Origin: Blastobasis lacticolella
Lineage: Eukaryota; Arthropoda; Insecta; Lepidoptera; Blastobasidae
NCBI GenBank assembly: GCA_905147135.1
Contig: LR990041.1
Span: 22,675,712 to 22,739,711 of the forward strand
DNA length: 64,000 nucleotides
Direction: 5' to 3'
Part shown: one piece after another, positions 1-11,488 of the stretch
Numbering within the stretch: the stretch's first letter is position 1
How the letters are laid out: each line of letters begins with the position of its first letter
The notes under the pieces: model-generated
What the model saw: the letters and a program-made list of their open reading frames with translations, nothing else
Databases searched by the model: none
Told to the model about the DNA's origin: nothing
Made by a program: the position numbers and the translations under genes

Positions 1-1066
1 CTGCAGAAATCTAAGCAATTAATTTACTTGTGGTGTCAAACCACACTGCTAAATGAATCTAAATGCAAGCGTTTACTTTAAAGTCATTGAATAAACTTTA
101 GCTGGCTAATTTAGAACTACGCAAATTATTTAACTAACTCAATTTTATATTTAAAAAGGAAAATATTTTACATGAGTAATCTAAATTAAATTTAACAAAA
201 ACAAAGAAGCCATACCAAAGTGCAGTCCATAGTAAGTTTCACTCGATTTTTAATAATGTTGTCGATATCCCAGTGGTGCTCTCGAAGGCCCGGGGTCTGC
301 CTTGACCATGACCCATTTGGTACAGATGATCTGCTGTTTACTTTATGAATCCCCCAATCTTTCTGACGAAGTCTTTGTCTTATATCTCGGGGTGTTTGGA
401 CTCTTGGCTGCGCTTTGAACATGTTAAATCATTTTACATTTTAATGTAGGCAACTCTACTGGATCGAGTAATCACCTTTCTTTTATTATTACGCTTTCAC
501 GTAGCGTATTTGCATTTTCTTTGTTGCTTTTCATCATACCATCTCTTGGGCGTTGCGTTCGTCATCACCGCTTCTGATGTCGTCGCGTGAAGGAAAGGGG
601 TGTATCAGGATCATTGTCATCAGGGTGGTGATATCAGTATTAGGTCGTATTCGTCCAGATAAATTAAAGAAAAGGTTCACATTTACTCCACTGTATTTAT
701 TCCATTTCATTTTTGCACATCACTTATAATTTCACTAGAATTCAGAGCGGTATTACAAATGTAGACAGTTGAGGTAATTTACTTTCTTATTTCAAAGGTG
801 ATTTTAAAATTACTTTATTTTTAAACGTAAATAACACTTTCTATTAACGAACTTCAAACGTAAACAAACGAAATGTGGAGACAGTTTCAAGACGCGTCAC
901 TCCTCGGCGGCGGTCGCGCCAAGAATGGCCGCCACTCGGCCCGAGTCGTGCCGTCGAGACTCTGTCAGCACGCCCCACCAGAGGGCGCACTCCCACTTCC
1001 GTTTTCATCGTCATGAGTCCGTACTATTGACCACATGAGTCCATACTATTGACCGTGATCCGTCAT
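1..1066 (-). repeat. Dispersed repeat family A, copy 1 (cut by window start)
   Basis: This block is the reverse complement of 36998-38013, from the CTGCAG end at base 1 to the GACGGAT end near 1066. Most of it is AT-rich, but a GC-rich core lies at about 895-1015. On the minus strand, 422-192 is an open frame of 76 codons whose counterpart in copy 2 is altered, so it may be a coding remnant; I do not recognise a family. Only in this copy is the motif TCAATAGTACGGACTCAT, at the GACGGAT end, present twice in tandem (about 1014-1056). The element type is unknown. Confidence 0.85.
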
Positions 1067-3440
1067 ATACATTTATTTATTCCGGTAAAAACGTTAATTC
1101 AACACAATAATAAAAAAAGATAATTAAAAAAATTAGTAATTAATATTAGAAATAAGGTCTATCTAGCCGCACAAAACATACAACTCGCAAACAATGTAGC
1201 AAATATAATAGGAGTATATTTCCAGATAATAAAAGCACTCTTTGTGACGAAAACCTTATCAGTTAATAACAACTTATTAGTACACACTGTAATAAGATAA
1301 TTCATTGAACACTATAAAGGGCGCTACTATCTATGCAAACTTGTCAAAATCACGTGTAACTTGGCAACTTAAAACAGTGTTTTGTAGTTAAATATTTTAG
1401 TTCCATTTCACTTAAATTCTACTTTTTGTAGCACAATAGGTACAATTAGCAAATATCTACGTTACTAGTCTATACGACGTTATCAACTACCTGCGTAGAC
1501 TTCAGCGAAGGCAGCGGCGCAAGGACCTCAGCGAAGACGTCTCGGAGACCTTGAAGCCTTCAGCAATGGCGGCAGCATACCTCAAGGCGGCGGCGAAGTC
1601 AGATTGAGTGATGACATCACACGGTACTAGTCTACACAATTTAAGTACGGACTTTATCGTGATTTCTGAGAAGACTTCAAAGGCAAAGAAGTTGCTGAAA
1701 TTCTGCTTAACTGCTTATTTAAGAGTTTACAGTATTGGTGTCACTTTTTAAAGCAGCTTGTTTAACAAATTAATTATTACCTGAAACAGTTTAAGGGCGC
1801 CTTATGCAGGAGGACAACGGTAGTTCACAGCATGAGAACAACGACATTTCTGCCTATTACATTAAGAAGACGAATCGGATCATAGTGTGCGATTACTGCA
1901 AACAGCTCGAGAGAGTAGTCCATCATCAACTTACAGAAAATTACAGTAACAGGTGTAGGCACAGCCCTCAATACAAATATTACTACCAATATTACCAGTA
2001 TCAGAGACATATACTCCCAGGGAAACTCAGGTAAAGGCCAGTCGATATTTGCTGAATTTGCGTAGGTTCAAACTAACTCTTGTATAATTACCGCATAGCG
2101 TAATTCGATAAAAAACTCAGACTCAATGCGCAACTTATAGGCATAGGCGTAGGAGAGGGGGGGCGGGTGGGCCGTGCCCTCCCCAGAATGGTCTGGTGCC
2201 CACCCCAAGATGTACCAATACGAAATTCTGGACTGGACACAAAAACTTCACCCAAAAGTAATTTCAATGAAATACAACTGAGGAATCTACATTTTTTTTT
2301 GCAAAGGAGTCTAGATTTATATTGTATAGTGGTGAACTAAATCCTCGACTCTAGGTTGGTTGCCTGACTTTTGCTCTTTTGCGCTTTTAAATGACAACCA
2401 TATTTCATTTCAATTGAATTAAATTACAATGAAAGCTAGACTGAGTAATTTTTCCAGAAGTCGAGTAATGAACTAAGAAAAGAGAAAATTATTCAGTTTA
2501 CCAGTGTATAATATAGTCAAATGTTCCCCCGATGGACGGCGAGCGATATTTGCTGATCCAAAAAGTGTCCAAATCGTGGGAAAAGACAAGACCCTACGCT
2601 TCAAACGACGCCCTAACTCCTAATACAGTTTTTTATGCTGATTCGAGCATCGCGGGCCCCCGCCCAGTCTCTGCAGCGAACGGCACAAACAGTATTTACC
2701 CTGTTTGAGGTTCGCCGTCAGTAGCGTAACTAGAGTGGTACCAGCAGCTGGGCACCGCACAGGACGCCGATCCTCTACAGGCGCAGAAATTACCGGATCA
2801 GGATCAAGTTTTGGATTTGGATCATGCATGGTAGTCAACAGCAAAGCGCGCGTATGTGCGCCGCGTCGGTTACATATTAGACAATCAAAACTTTATTGAG
2901 CAAATTTTAAAAAGACTGAATGAATGTTAAAATTTTGAAATAATAATGGTCATTTGATCAAAAGTTCTACTGACCAAAGTCTGGAATACCAAAGTTTAAA
3001 TTACTTATCTATATTGATCAAATCGTTAAAAATCATAAAGTTAAAAATAAATATAGTCAGTTGACTAGCGAATAACGCCTGTTAATTGGTTCTGGAACTC
3101 ACTGGAACTAACAAAACTTAAACGAGGTTTTTTAGATTCGATTTTGTGACAAATAAATTAGTAATTAATGATCTAGATTTATAACCGGCGATTTCTGGAT
3201 CATGAAACATACTCTCTAACCATCAAACTAAGAATGGAAACAAAATACTGTGGAGGAAATATTTTGTGATTATACATATATGTAATTTGATTAGGGATGA
3301 TTTGGTACTTTGAAACATCTAACAACTTTTGGTCAGTCGTCCATTTGATGAAACAAACATTTGGATTGTAAACTTTGCTAATTCAAACATTTTGTCTTGC
3401 AAATTTTATTATTTCATTTGTTGTCCTTTCAAAATTTACT
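1067..3440. other. No gene seen; AT-rich intergenic DNA
   Basis: Only short chance frames occur. A GCG-rich stretch at about 1490-1650 (CAGCGAAGG and GGCGGCGAAG words, then CTAGTCTACAC) resembles the head of repeat X seen at 26.9, 28.4, 29.4 and 61.6 kb, and may be a distant relative. A G-rich run sits at 2150-2175. The GC-richer segment at 2640-2870 has overlapping open frames on both strands without a recognisable motif. Confidence 0.5.
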
Positions 3441-3536
3441 AAATGAAGTTTAGATTATGTAACCGCCGTATTAAATCCCAAACTCGCAGAGCTTGCTCAT
3501 TAATTCAACAACCACGTCAACAATCAAGTCAACAAC

Positions 3537-4094
3537 GTGAGCAAGAAAATTCACCACACTATACACTCTCTCAAACGTCTTCAATATTTCCTTCCTTTAA
3601 ACACCAAAATATCCATTGTCCAAACTCTAATACTCCCCATACTGGATTATGCAGACTCCTGCTATCTCGATGCCACTGAAGAGCTGTTGAGTAAGCTTGA
3701 ACGCCTTCAAAATCTCGGCATTCGATTTATCTTTGGCTTACGCAAGTATGACCACATCTCCCAATTTCAGTCTCAGCTCAAGTGGCTTCCGATACGACTT
3801 CGCAGAAATATCCATATCCTTTGTCTTCTTTACAATATCCTTTATAATCCTCGTGCTCCTTCCTATCTCCGTGACCGGTTTGGTTTCTCCCGTTCTCAAA
3901 ACCTACCCTGTCGCTCAAGTGTCAGGACACTCCTCTCCATTCCCCCTCATCATTCCGAATGCTATACTAAATCATTTACTGTTCATGCGGCTAGGCTATG
4001 GAACTCGCTGCCGCATACTGTTCGTAACAGTACCTCACTCGGTATTTTAAAAAAAAGAGTAAAAGAGCATTATCTTTCCACTTGCAATCCATAA
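3537..4094 (+). pseudogene. LINE (Jockey/CR1 group, family Y) reverse transcriptase C-terminus, 5'-truncated
   Basis: The 185-codon frame encodes only the last part of a LINE ORF2 protein, downstream of the RT catalytic core. It shows the thumb/C-terminal signature of this group: KLERLQNLGIRFIFGLRKYDH, then LKWLPIRLRR, then HAARLWNSLPHTVRNS and a basic end. There is no YxDD box, endonuclease or ORF1. The frame opens with a GTG inside DNA that continues in frame upstream (about 3440), so its start is not a true start codon; this is a 5'-truncated insertion. A close relative lies at 44042-44480, and 35169-36857 carries the N-terminal half of what is probably the same family. Confidence 0.85.
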
Positions 4095-4378
4095 TATTAT
4101 ATATTTATAGGTATTTATTAAGTATTTGTGTTATTTATTATATATGTAGGTAATATTACTATTATATATATATAGACACTTATTTAAGTAATTCAATTAT
4201 ATTATGTATTTGGGTGCACGTCATATCTGCCTCTCTATTCTAGCCCTCTCTCTTCGGTAGGTCTGCTGTAAGACATTTCTTTTTAGAAATAAGCTGTACC
4301 TTTTGTGATTGTTATCTTTATGTTCATATTATTGTAACTTTCTTTGTGCACAATAAATGGTTAAATAAATAAATAATT
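4095..4378 (+). repeat. 3' UTR and TAAA-type tail of the family Y LINE
   Basis: The AT-rich 3' UTR follows directly on the RT C-terminus. It ends in an AATAAA-like signal and a short TAAATAAATAAA tail typical of CR1/Jockey-like LINEs. The section from about 4205 (GTGCACGTC, then TTTCTTTTTAGA, then the tail) matches 45486-45655, which marks it as the same 3' end. Confidence 0.75.
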
Positions 4379-4639
4379 AGTTCTTGTATTATGTTCATTT
4401 CAGCTTGGATTAGCCAAAATTCAAAAAAATTCGAGTTCGCTACGCTCGCTCATTTTTTTATACATTAACGCTGCTCGCATAGTCAACCCGGATTTTAAGA
4501 GCAAATAAGCTCGCTATGCTAGCTCAGGTCTTTTAAGAATAAAAATCGGAATAATTTTGATTTTGCTACATTTTTAAATCGTATGCTCCTCTCCAAACAT
4601 CGTGACCTCGTTCTATCATTAGTTTGTGTTACATTTAAT

Positions 4640-5275
4640 GTGTTCACACTAAAATTCAAAAATCAAAATTTCTTTGTTGATTAGGGCATAAAATATCTCT
4701 TTCAATCGTCAAAAAGGAGGGGGGTAGGAAAGTAGGAAGGAAACACACAGTGACACGCTGACCGCCCTGTGGCCGCAGTAAACCCACCCCACGCCATCCA
4801 CGACCGGACCATGCTCGACAATGCCAGGCAGAGCCGGACCGCGTTCGATATATTATATAGGTATGTCTAGTATAATTAAGAAAAACCATCTAAAACTACA
4901 GCAAGAGTAAGCCAGCACCACCAAGGCAGCACCCGTTCACGAGTATAACGCAGGGCCCAGAGAGAGGGAAAAGAGCGACCCGGCCCCCACGCCACCGCCA
5001 GACAGACTTTTAAGTGAGCGTGCATCACACGTGCGGCATATAATAGGTAGTCGCTCCCACTCTACTCAATCCTATCCCTACCTTACCGCTACCTAACCCC
5101 TACCCTATCCTACCATTGCCTTAACCCTACCCTACCACTACCTTACCCCTATCCTACCACTATCTTACCTCTACCCTACCACTATCTTACCCCTACCCTA
5201 CCCTATCACTACCATACCACTATCTTTCTCCTACTCTAACTAATACCCTACCCCTACCCTACCGCAGATAGAAGA
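4640..5275 (-). repeat. Repeat Z copy 1 with degenerate CCCTAC array
   Basis: On the minus strand this block repeats 44625-45262: degenerate GGGTAG-type repeats (plus-strand CCCTAC, about 5060-5270), a GC-rich middle segment, a TATATAATATA stretch, then a GTGTTTCCTTCCTACTTTCC segment. Copy 2 ends in a GATTT-repeat tail that suggests a retroposon 3' end; in this copy the tail is short or lost. No protein family is recognisable. Confidence 0.75.
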
Positions 5276-6006
5276 CACCATGTGCAATTAACGCCGCTTC
5301 CAAGGTGGTTCTCCGTGGGGGAAAGAAACGGCAAGAAACCCGCAGAGCCTACGTTAATCCTTTTATTTAAACATGTCTTATGTTCTAATACATTATTTGT
5401 CTTATACAGGGTGTAAAAAGACCGCTAGCATTAATTAAAACCCCATATTTTACCCATGAAACTGACCAACTTTCCCCAAGAAACATACCCGCGGAAATGA
5501 CTTCATTATTTTGCTACCTAAAATAAATAATTAATTGCGATGCGCAATGTACATCGTCCGGCGCACACCTCTTGCTCTCGCCCACGTGACCACTAGCCAC
5601 TGACGCCGCGCCTGCACGCTTTACATTGCGTGCTTTTAATTAAATGCAATTATTTCAACTTGAATTTGAACTTTGAGTGTCTAAATTAATTGTGAATTAT
5701 GTAGTTATCGATAACAACAACACGATCACACTCAACACAACGTAATTAATTATTTATATTGTAATCTTTTAATGCACTTGCACGTACGATTCGTCCTCGT
5801 CTTATCTAGCAACGCACGCAGATTTATGTCAAGTAATCATTCTTTTATCCCTCAAAATTGGCGAATTCAAATATAACACTACTCGAATTAGGCTCTCGAA
5901 GTGGCTGATCCGTACCTCTGTTCTCAAAGGGTAAATACGAACTATGCATAATGTAATGTAATACGTTGATTGATTATATATAACATAATAATACGTTTGT
6001 TTTACA
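5276..6006. other. No gene seen
   Basis: This is AT-rich sequence with a GC-rich patch at about 5540-5630. TACAGGGTGTAA at about 5407 resembles the start of several insect dispersed repeats, but I see no matching end. No coding motif was found. Confidence 0.4.
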
Positions 6007-6243
6007 TATGAGCGTCGGTAGCCGGGCGGTTGAGTATAATTTGTTTGTAATTTCGTCTGTCATGGGATGCTGTGAGATACGTCCCTAAATATTTTATTTT
6101 CTTCACGGGTTGGATTGACACTCCCCCTAGATAGACACTGCTGGGAACAGTCACGTTAGGTAAGTTGGATTCATCTCTGATTATTAATTTTGTCTTGGAA
6201 CCATTTATAACAAGTCCTACCGATTGTAACGTAACGAACTGCT
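6007..6243 (-). pseudogene. LINE reverse transcriptase fragment (post-catalytic region)
   Basis: Read on the minus strand, this stretch is open from near 6243 to a stop near 6007. It contains GLVINGSKTKLIIRDES, then a VYLGGVSIQPVKKIKYLGTYL stretch, with HDRRNY following. In non-LTR reverse transcriptases the G-L-x-I-N-x-x-K-T-K box and the K-I-K-Y-L-G-x-Y-L box flank each other just after the YxDD motif, so this is a scrap of an RTE- or R1-like RT. It has no start codon, no YxDD and no visible 3' end. Nothing else of the element lies nearby. Confidence 0.7.
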
Positions 6244-7335
6244 AGCAGTGGGTCAGGTTCAGTTGTAAAATAAAGAATGCTCTGTTAGAGGTCAGTAGCA
6301 AGTTTATTTTTATGAGAGATTAATTGGAGGTCGGTAGCCGACCCCTTGAGCAAAGAAAACAAAAGAATCAGGGTAGTGGGTATGGTATTCAGTCCATTTG
6401 TAATCCATCTACAACAAAGAATTTTATCAAAATAATCTACAAAAGCACAAGATTTATAAAAAAAGAGTTTGTCCACAAAACCTTCTGTCCGGACGGGAAC
6501 ACTTATTTCACTTTTCAACGCAGACCGAAAGTACCGGTTTGCAAACTGGTTAAGTGACTACGTCAGCTTGGGATTTTTATAGGAGTAGGTTCATGCGACT
6601 AGATGCATATTCTTAGAACTGGGTCTTCGGAGATAGAAATTGATGCATCGTAGCATATACTTTAGATTTATACTGCACACATAATAATTTTCACAATTTA
6701 ATATCTCATAGTAACATCACGTTACAAACTATTCACCTCCATGGCCGAAGGCTGGGAAAACTCTGACCAAATCCCTCTCTGCATTCTCCATTGAAGGCTC
6801 GGGTCCTCGTTTAAACACCTTCTAGAACCATTTGGCACAAAAGAAAATTATGTCTTGTTAGCCAGTAGTCATAGTCAACCAGCCAGTTCCCGAAATGGTC
6901 AATATTAATTTTCGGACGGTCTGGTGTTCGACGGCCAAAAATATAATTCATGCCGACCTGATGAGGAATTGGATCCAGCAGTTATCTAGAATAAGAGAGG
7001 CACAAAAAAAATTAAAATCTCCTTTGACTATTAAAAATTTCCCACTTGACATCAAATGACATGACAAGAGTAAAATAACAAAAAGGACCCGCTCCAAATA
7101 AAAATGCGGGTTTATGTGTATAATTCGTATTGAAAACTATATACAAATCAAACCCAAATGAAGGAAAAAAACCTTTTGAGGCATTGGGGCCCGTCCGGAT
7201 CCATAATATTTAAAAAACAAGAAGTTACGAAGGAGAGAATCCAGACACACGCCATTGCCCCCTGCTTTTAATTCGGAAACCATCATTACTTTTATCATTT
7301 GGGTGTCTATATATCAAAAAGACATTCCCCAAAAT
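6244..7335. other. No gene seen
   Basis: Noncoding sequence with stops in all frames apart from short chance frames. CTCCATGGCCGAAGGCTGGG at 6738 and a few GC-richer words look like repeat debris, but I could not assign them to a family. Confidence 0.35.
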
Positions 7336-7590
7336 CTATTAGAATCAAAACATTAGTAGAACGTAGTAATCAACATAGTCTGATATACAGAATAAACTTA
7401 ATTTTCCAGGGAGGAATGATGAGCAATCAGAGCCTGAAGGGCCAAATCCAAAGATACCTATAAAAACCAACAAAAATGTATGAAAAAATTAAAAATCAAA
7501 GCATCAACGTGAAAAACCAGCGTTTGAACAGAAGTCCTAATAGTCGTAAGTGATAACACAAGTCAGGCTAAAACCCTACAACAAAATTAT
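7336..7590. repeat. Repeat block B, copy 1
   Basis: This block contains the word AGCCTGAAGGGCCAAATCC followed by GATACC and an ACAGAAGTCC...GTCGTAAGTGATAACAC section. It recurs almost whole at 9544-9800 and in part at 7596-7722. It shows no open frame. Together the copies bracket two tandem arrays. Confidence 0.8.
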
Positions 7591-7595
7591 ATTTG

Positions 7596-7722
7596 AATCT
7601 AAACATTAGTAAAACGTAGTTACAACGTAGTCTGATTTTACAGAATAGACTTAATTTTCCAGGGAGGAATGATAAGCAATCAGAGCCTGAAGGGCTCAAA
7701 TCCAAAAATACCCATAAATAAT
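7596..7722. repeat. Repeat block B, copy 2 (partial)
   Basis: Second, shorter copy of the preceding block in direct orientation. It begins at ACATTAGTAAAACGTAG and includes the GGGAGGAATGA and AGCCTGAAGGGC words, ending after the CCCATAAA word. Confidence 0.8.
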
Positions 7723-7856
7723 AAAGAAATTTTTTTTTGTAACTTAAGTACAAGTAAGGTTTATAAATTTTGTCAGTAAGTTAAAACAATGGCTTATTTA
7801 AGGAGTTGTCAGCCGCTCCCAGTAATTCCTACATCACTTTGAGTGATAAGAGTTTA

Positions 7857-8330
7857 CCCAAACCCTTTAGAGGGGTAAAGTAAACAAGAACACCCTAACC
7901 CTTTAGAGTGGTTAGAGCATAGTAAAAGAACCCTAACCTTATAGAGGGGTCAGAGTATAGTAAAAGAACCCTAACCTTTTAGAGGGGTTAGAGTATATTA
8001 AGAGAACCCTTACCTTTTAGAGAGGTTTAAGTATAGAGACAACCCTATAGTTTTAGAGAGGTTAAAGCATAGAGACAATCCTAACCTTTTAGAGAGGTAA
8101 AAGTATAGAGACACCCCTAACCCTTTAGAGGGGTTAAAGTATAGAGGGAACCCTAACCTTTTAGAGAGGTTAAGGTATAGAGACAACCCTAACCCTTTAG
8201 AGGGGTTAAAGTATAGGAACAACCCTAACCCTTTAGAGGGGTTAAAGCATTATAAAGAACCCTAATCCTTTAGAGGGGTTTAAGCAAAATAAAGAACACT
8301 AACCCTTTAGAGGGGTTAAAGTGTAGAGGG
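7857..8330. repeat. Minisatellite, about 36-38 bp unit, roughly 12-13 copies
   Basis: Tandem units read approximately AACCCTTTAGAGGGGTTAAAG plus a TATAGAGACAACCCT section. Successive CCTTTAG words fall at 7863, 7899, 7937, 7976 and 8013, giving a 36-39 bp period. Each unit carries a small imperfect inverted repeat (AACC/GGTT). An open minus-strand frame at 8222-8010 is a by-product of the repeat. Confidence 0.9.
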
Positions 8331-8999
8331 AGTTAAATAAATATGGGTAATATGTAGAAAATCCTTAGATACAACCAAAGTAAAAAAACATTAAAGTGGG
8401 AACAACCCTTATAAAAAGAAAAATCTAAAATCTTTAAATATTTGCAGAAATAAAAGAAAACAAGAAGAAAAGAAAAGACTAGACCGATAAGTAAGAATTT
8501 GTTTGTTAGTTAATACGAAAAGAGAAAAAAAAATTGTAATGGCTTACATACAATAAGAATGAAATTTGAATATGAAATTCAAGTAAAATAAAATTCATAA
8601 CATGTTTATATTATTTTCCCTAACATTCCAACATAACAATTAAAAGTTTATTTATTTTTAATAAGGGAATAGTAAAGTTTTATTATTAATAAATAGAAAC
8701 ATGGCTCGGTCACAACCGTGCGCTCAAATCTAAGGAAGTAGGAAAACTTCAATCATTTAAAATAAGTAAGACTTTTCCGACTTAAAAATATTATGAATAA
8801 ACATTAAATAAATACGTTAGGATAAATATTAATAAGAATAAATAAAAAGGGTGACTCAAAGATTCGAATGTTTTGTGTAATCAATAAATACGTTATAATA
8901 TATACCTGTGAAATACATGATGACCGCTAATGGGATTCAACTAGTTGATCTCTTTTACGGGCGCTCGTAGCATCCACAACGAGAAGAATGCACAAGTGG
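8331..8999. other. AT-rich spacer, no gene seen
   Basis: Very AT-rich sequence between the minisatellite and the 162 bp tandem array, with many TAA/AAT runs and no open frame of note. Confidence 0.5.
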
Positions 9000-9466
9000 A
9001 TAAGCGGTAACTTACACGGGATTGTAGAGTCACCAACCGCTCTAAGAGGTGTAGCGAAGGGCTTATTTTAAGTGTTGCAAACCGCACTCGGTGTAAGCTT
9101 TTTATACCGGACGGCCCTACCCATCATGAAAACAAAATCAAAGTAATAAATATTAGAGGGAACAAGCGGTACCTAACACGGAATGGTAGAGTCACCAACC
9201 GCTCTAAGAGGTGCAACTAAGGGCTTATTTTAAGTGTAGCAAACCGCACCCGGTGTAGGCTTTTTCATACCGGACGGCCCTACTCGTCACGAAAGCAAAA
9301 TTAAAGAAATAAATATTTGGGGAATCAAGCGGTACCTAACACGGGATTGTAGAGTCCCCAACCGCTCTAAGAAGATGCATCTAAGGCTTATTTAAAGTGT
9401 CGCGAACCGCACTCGGTGTAGGCTTCTTTATACCGGACGGCCCTACCCATAACACGAGCGAGAGAA
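9000..9466. repeat. Tandem array of three units of 162-163 bp
   Basis: The word AAGCGGT recurs at 9002, 9164 and about 9327. Each unit holds in order GTAGAGTC-CCAACCGCTCTAAG, GGGCTTATTT, AACCGCA-TCGGTGTA, and ATACCGGACGGCCCTAC. Several words within one unit can pair (AGCGGT with ACCGCT; CCGGT with ACCGG), and these are conserved between units while the AT-rich linker varies. There is no open frame and the function is unknown. Confidence 0.9.
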
Positions 9467-9543
9467 AATAAAAATAGAAGAGCTAATAAGTTCTAGGATT
9501 CAATTATAAGGAATTCAATTATATATAGTTTCCAATACGAATT

Positions 9544-9830
9544 ATACACATTAGTAAAAACGTAGTTACATCAAATGCAGAATTAACATATTTTCCAGGA
9601 AATAATAATTGACAATCAGAGCCTGAAGGGCCAAATCCAAAGATACCCATAAAAAACCAATAATAATATATGAAAAAATTAAAAATCAAGCATCAACGTG
9701 ACAAACCATCGTTTGAACAGAAGTCTTAATAGTCGTAAGTGATAACACAAGTCAGGCTAAAACCCTACATACAACAAAATTATATTTGAAAACAACGTTT
9801 AAACAGGAGTCCTCATAACCGTAAGTATTA
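9544..9830. repeat. Repeat block B, copy 3
   Basis: Third direct copy of the block seen at 7336-7590, including the AGCCTGAAGGGCCAAATCC word and the TCGTAAGTGATAACACAAG section. It then adds a degenerate second GTTTAAACAGGAGTCCT word, suggesting internal duplication. Confidence 0.8.
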
Positions 9831-10430
9831 CATAAGGCAAAGGAAGATCCTACACGATTCAAGTAATATTTTCAAGATTGTCTGATCCAATTTGACTATA
9901 TCCGTCCTTCGATATTTTAGTATGATTTAATTAAGAAATATGTAAACTACGCACGATTATTCCTTGATTTCTTAAATGCAGGCCTCTCCTAGTTTAGAAA
10001 TCAAGATATTATAATCTTGTGTTAAAACATACCTCATGCCAATTCCAATAATTATTTACTTCTATAATACTTCCTCAACTTTATTTACTTTAATATATTA
10101 TAAGATAAAATGTACTCCATTTGGTAAATAATGAATTTACTATGCTACAAAGGGCGCTAACAAGCGTTTGCTAAAAGATTTTGGACTAGTCAACCTATTA
10201 CTACCAAAACAGCACCAATCAAAATGATAGAGAGATTTCACTGATTCACTCACTTACTTACTCACAAGTCCATTCACTCGTGAACTAACTTATTCACTTA
10301 ATTATCCAATCACTCACTCCTTTGATATTTAAGTAAAACGTATGAGTTAATTATGAAATATGTAAACTACACACGATCATTCCCGGATTTAAAAAAAAAG
10401 CAGAACTCTTTTAGTATATAAGAGAGGTAG
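9831..10430. other. No gene seen
   Basis: AT-rich sequence. A CACTCACTTACTTACTCAC low-complexity patch lies at about 10240-10320. ATGAAATATGTAAACTAC is repeated at about 9935 and 10352, so this is also repeat-derived. Confidence 0.4.
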
Positions 10431-10722
10431 GGCATAGCGGGGTATCCCATTCAAATTGGAGCCGCCCTACTGGAAAAGTACCTCCACCTTACAGAATACC
10501 GCAGCTAAATAATACTCTTTTAAATAGTGTTGTGTTTCTGCCGGTGAGTAAGGTTTCCAGTGCTCCATGGGGTGGGGATTTGGGGAACTGAAGCTTTGGC
10601 AGTGGAGACAGAGCAACGTGTTATAGAGGTGGGCAACGCATTGGCGATACTCTTGGTGTTGTAACTACTTTCTATCAGGTGGCCCGTTTGCCTGTTTGCC
10701 TACCGCATGACATAAAAAAAAA
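10431..10722 (+). mobile_element. Retroposon 3' end with poly-A tail (LINE or SINE)
   Basis: A noncoding block runs from GGCATAGCGGGGTATCCC through CTCCACCTTACAG, GTGTTTCTGCCGGTGAGTAAG and ATCAGGTGGCCCGTTTGCC to a CATAAAAAAAAA tail near 10720. From memory, the CTGCCGGTGAGTAAGG and AGGTGGCCCGTTTGCC words belong to a very common lepidopteran retroposon 3' region; this could not be searched. The A-tail gives plus-strand orientation. Confidence 0.65.
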
Positions 10723-10984
10723 GTTTAGAAACTAATATATTATTATAATCTTATGTTAAAACACACGTCACACTGATTCCAATAAATATTTACTTCTATG
10801 ATAATTCCTTTTCTTTATGAACTATGATAGCTCAGTCTACACGTACGGACCACTACACTGTACTGTTAGATATTACTTGTAGTCATAATAACAAACAAGT
10901 ATTTCACACTCACACTGGTATAAATACAATAGGTTAAAAGACTACGATTAATAACATTGATTTCAATGCTGTCTGTAAATATAT

Positions 10985-11230
10985 TATTATATTAGACGGG
11001 ACTTGGACGCGACGTACCTTTATGATTTGTTTTCCCGACGTTTCGGTAGGGTTACACCCACCGTGGTCACGAGACGACTGCCGTGGGAGGTGACAGCTGC
11101 GGTGATGTGCTGGTAGACTCCTACCCTCACATAAAATTGACAATTTGTTGTTGATTCGGAACTGCACGACACACAACACTCACGATATCCACGGATGCGT
11201 CCGACGATAACTCTTGTGTCTTACGGTTAT
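10985..11230 (-). repeat. 3' flank of the Penelope-like fragment
   Basis: Noncoding sequence downstream (minus strand) of the Penelope-like coding scrap. It contains a CCCGACGTTTCGGTAGGG word and ACCGTGGTCACGAGACG, which I associate with the ends of Penelope-like elements in moths. Boundaries are approximate. Confidence 0.45.
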
Positions 11231-11488
11231 TTATTTTGCACACCACTGGATTCCACGACGCCGAAAGCTTATATCCATCCTCCCGATTGAATAATTGTAC
11301 TTTTTAATTTCAATCGCTTCCCGAACCATACGTGGATAATATTGCCGGTCAGTGGAGAGGACATTAGGCGCATGCAGTTCTATCAAGTGGTTAGGGCCTG
11401 AGTTGAGCAGGTGGTCTGCTATGGCAGATTTATTCAGAAGGTACGTCGCGTCCAAGTCCCGTCTAATATAATAATATGTGTAAAGCAC
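11231..11488 (-). pseudogene. Penelope-like element, C-terminal protein fragment
   Basis: The minus-strand frame (85 codons) contains KSAIADHLLNSGPNHLIELH, then VLSTDRQYYPRMVREAIEI and KYNYS. The order K-S-A-x-A-x-H, then Y-x-x-R-x-x-R-E-A-x-E-I-x-K matches the region following the GIY-YIG nuclease at the end of Penelope-like proteins. The RT and the GIY-YIG core are absent, so the copy is heavily 5'-truncated. The initiating ATG is inside the domain and is not a real start. Confidence 0.7.

Noticed and set aside
2620..2899. Overlapping short frames with Pro/Arg-rich translation
   Set aside because: No motif on either strand and typical of GC-richer repeat debris.
5060..5270. Interstitial telomere repeat
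   Set aside because: CCCTAC-type hexamers do not match TTAGG and the array is part of repeat Z.
8010..8222. Minus-strand frame of LSKRLG-type repeats
   Set aside because: By-product of the 36-38 bp minisatellite.
7857..8330. CRISPR-like array
   Set aside because: Units are contiguous without unique spacers and the context is an insect genome.
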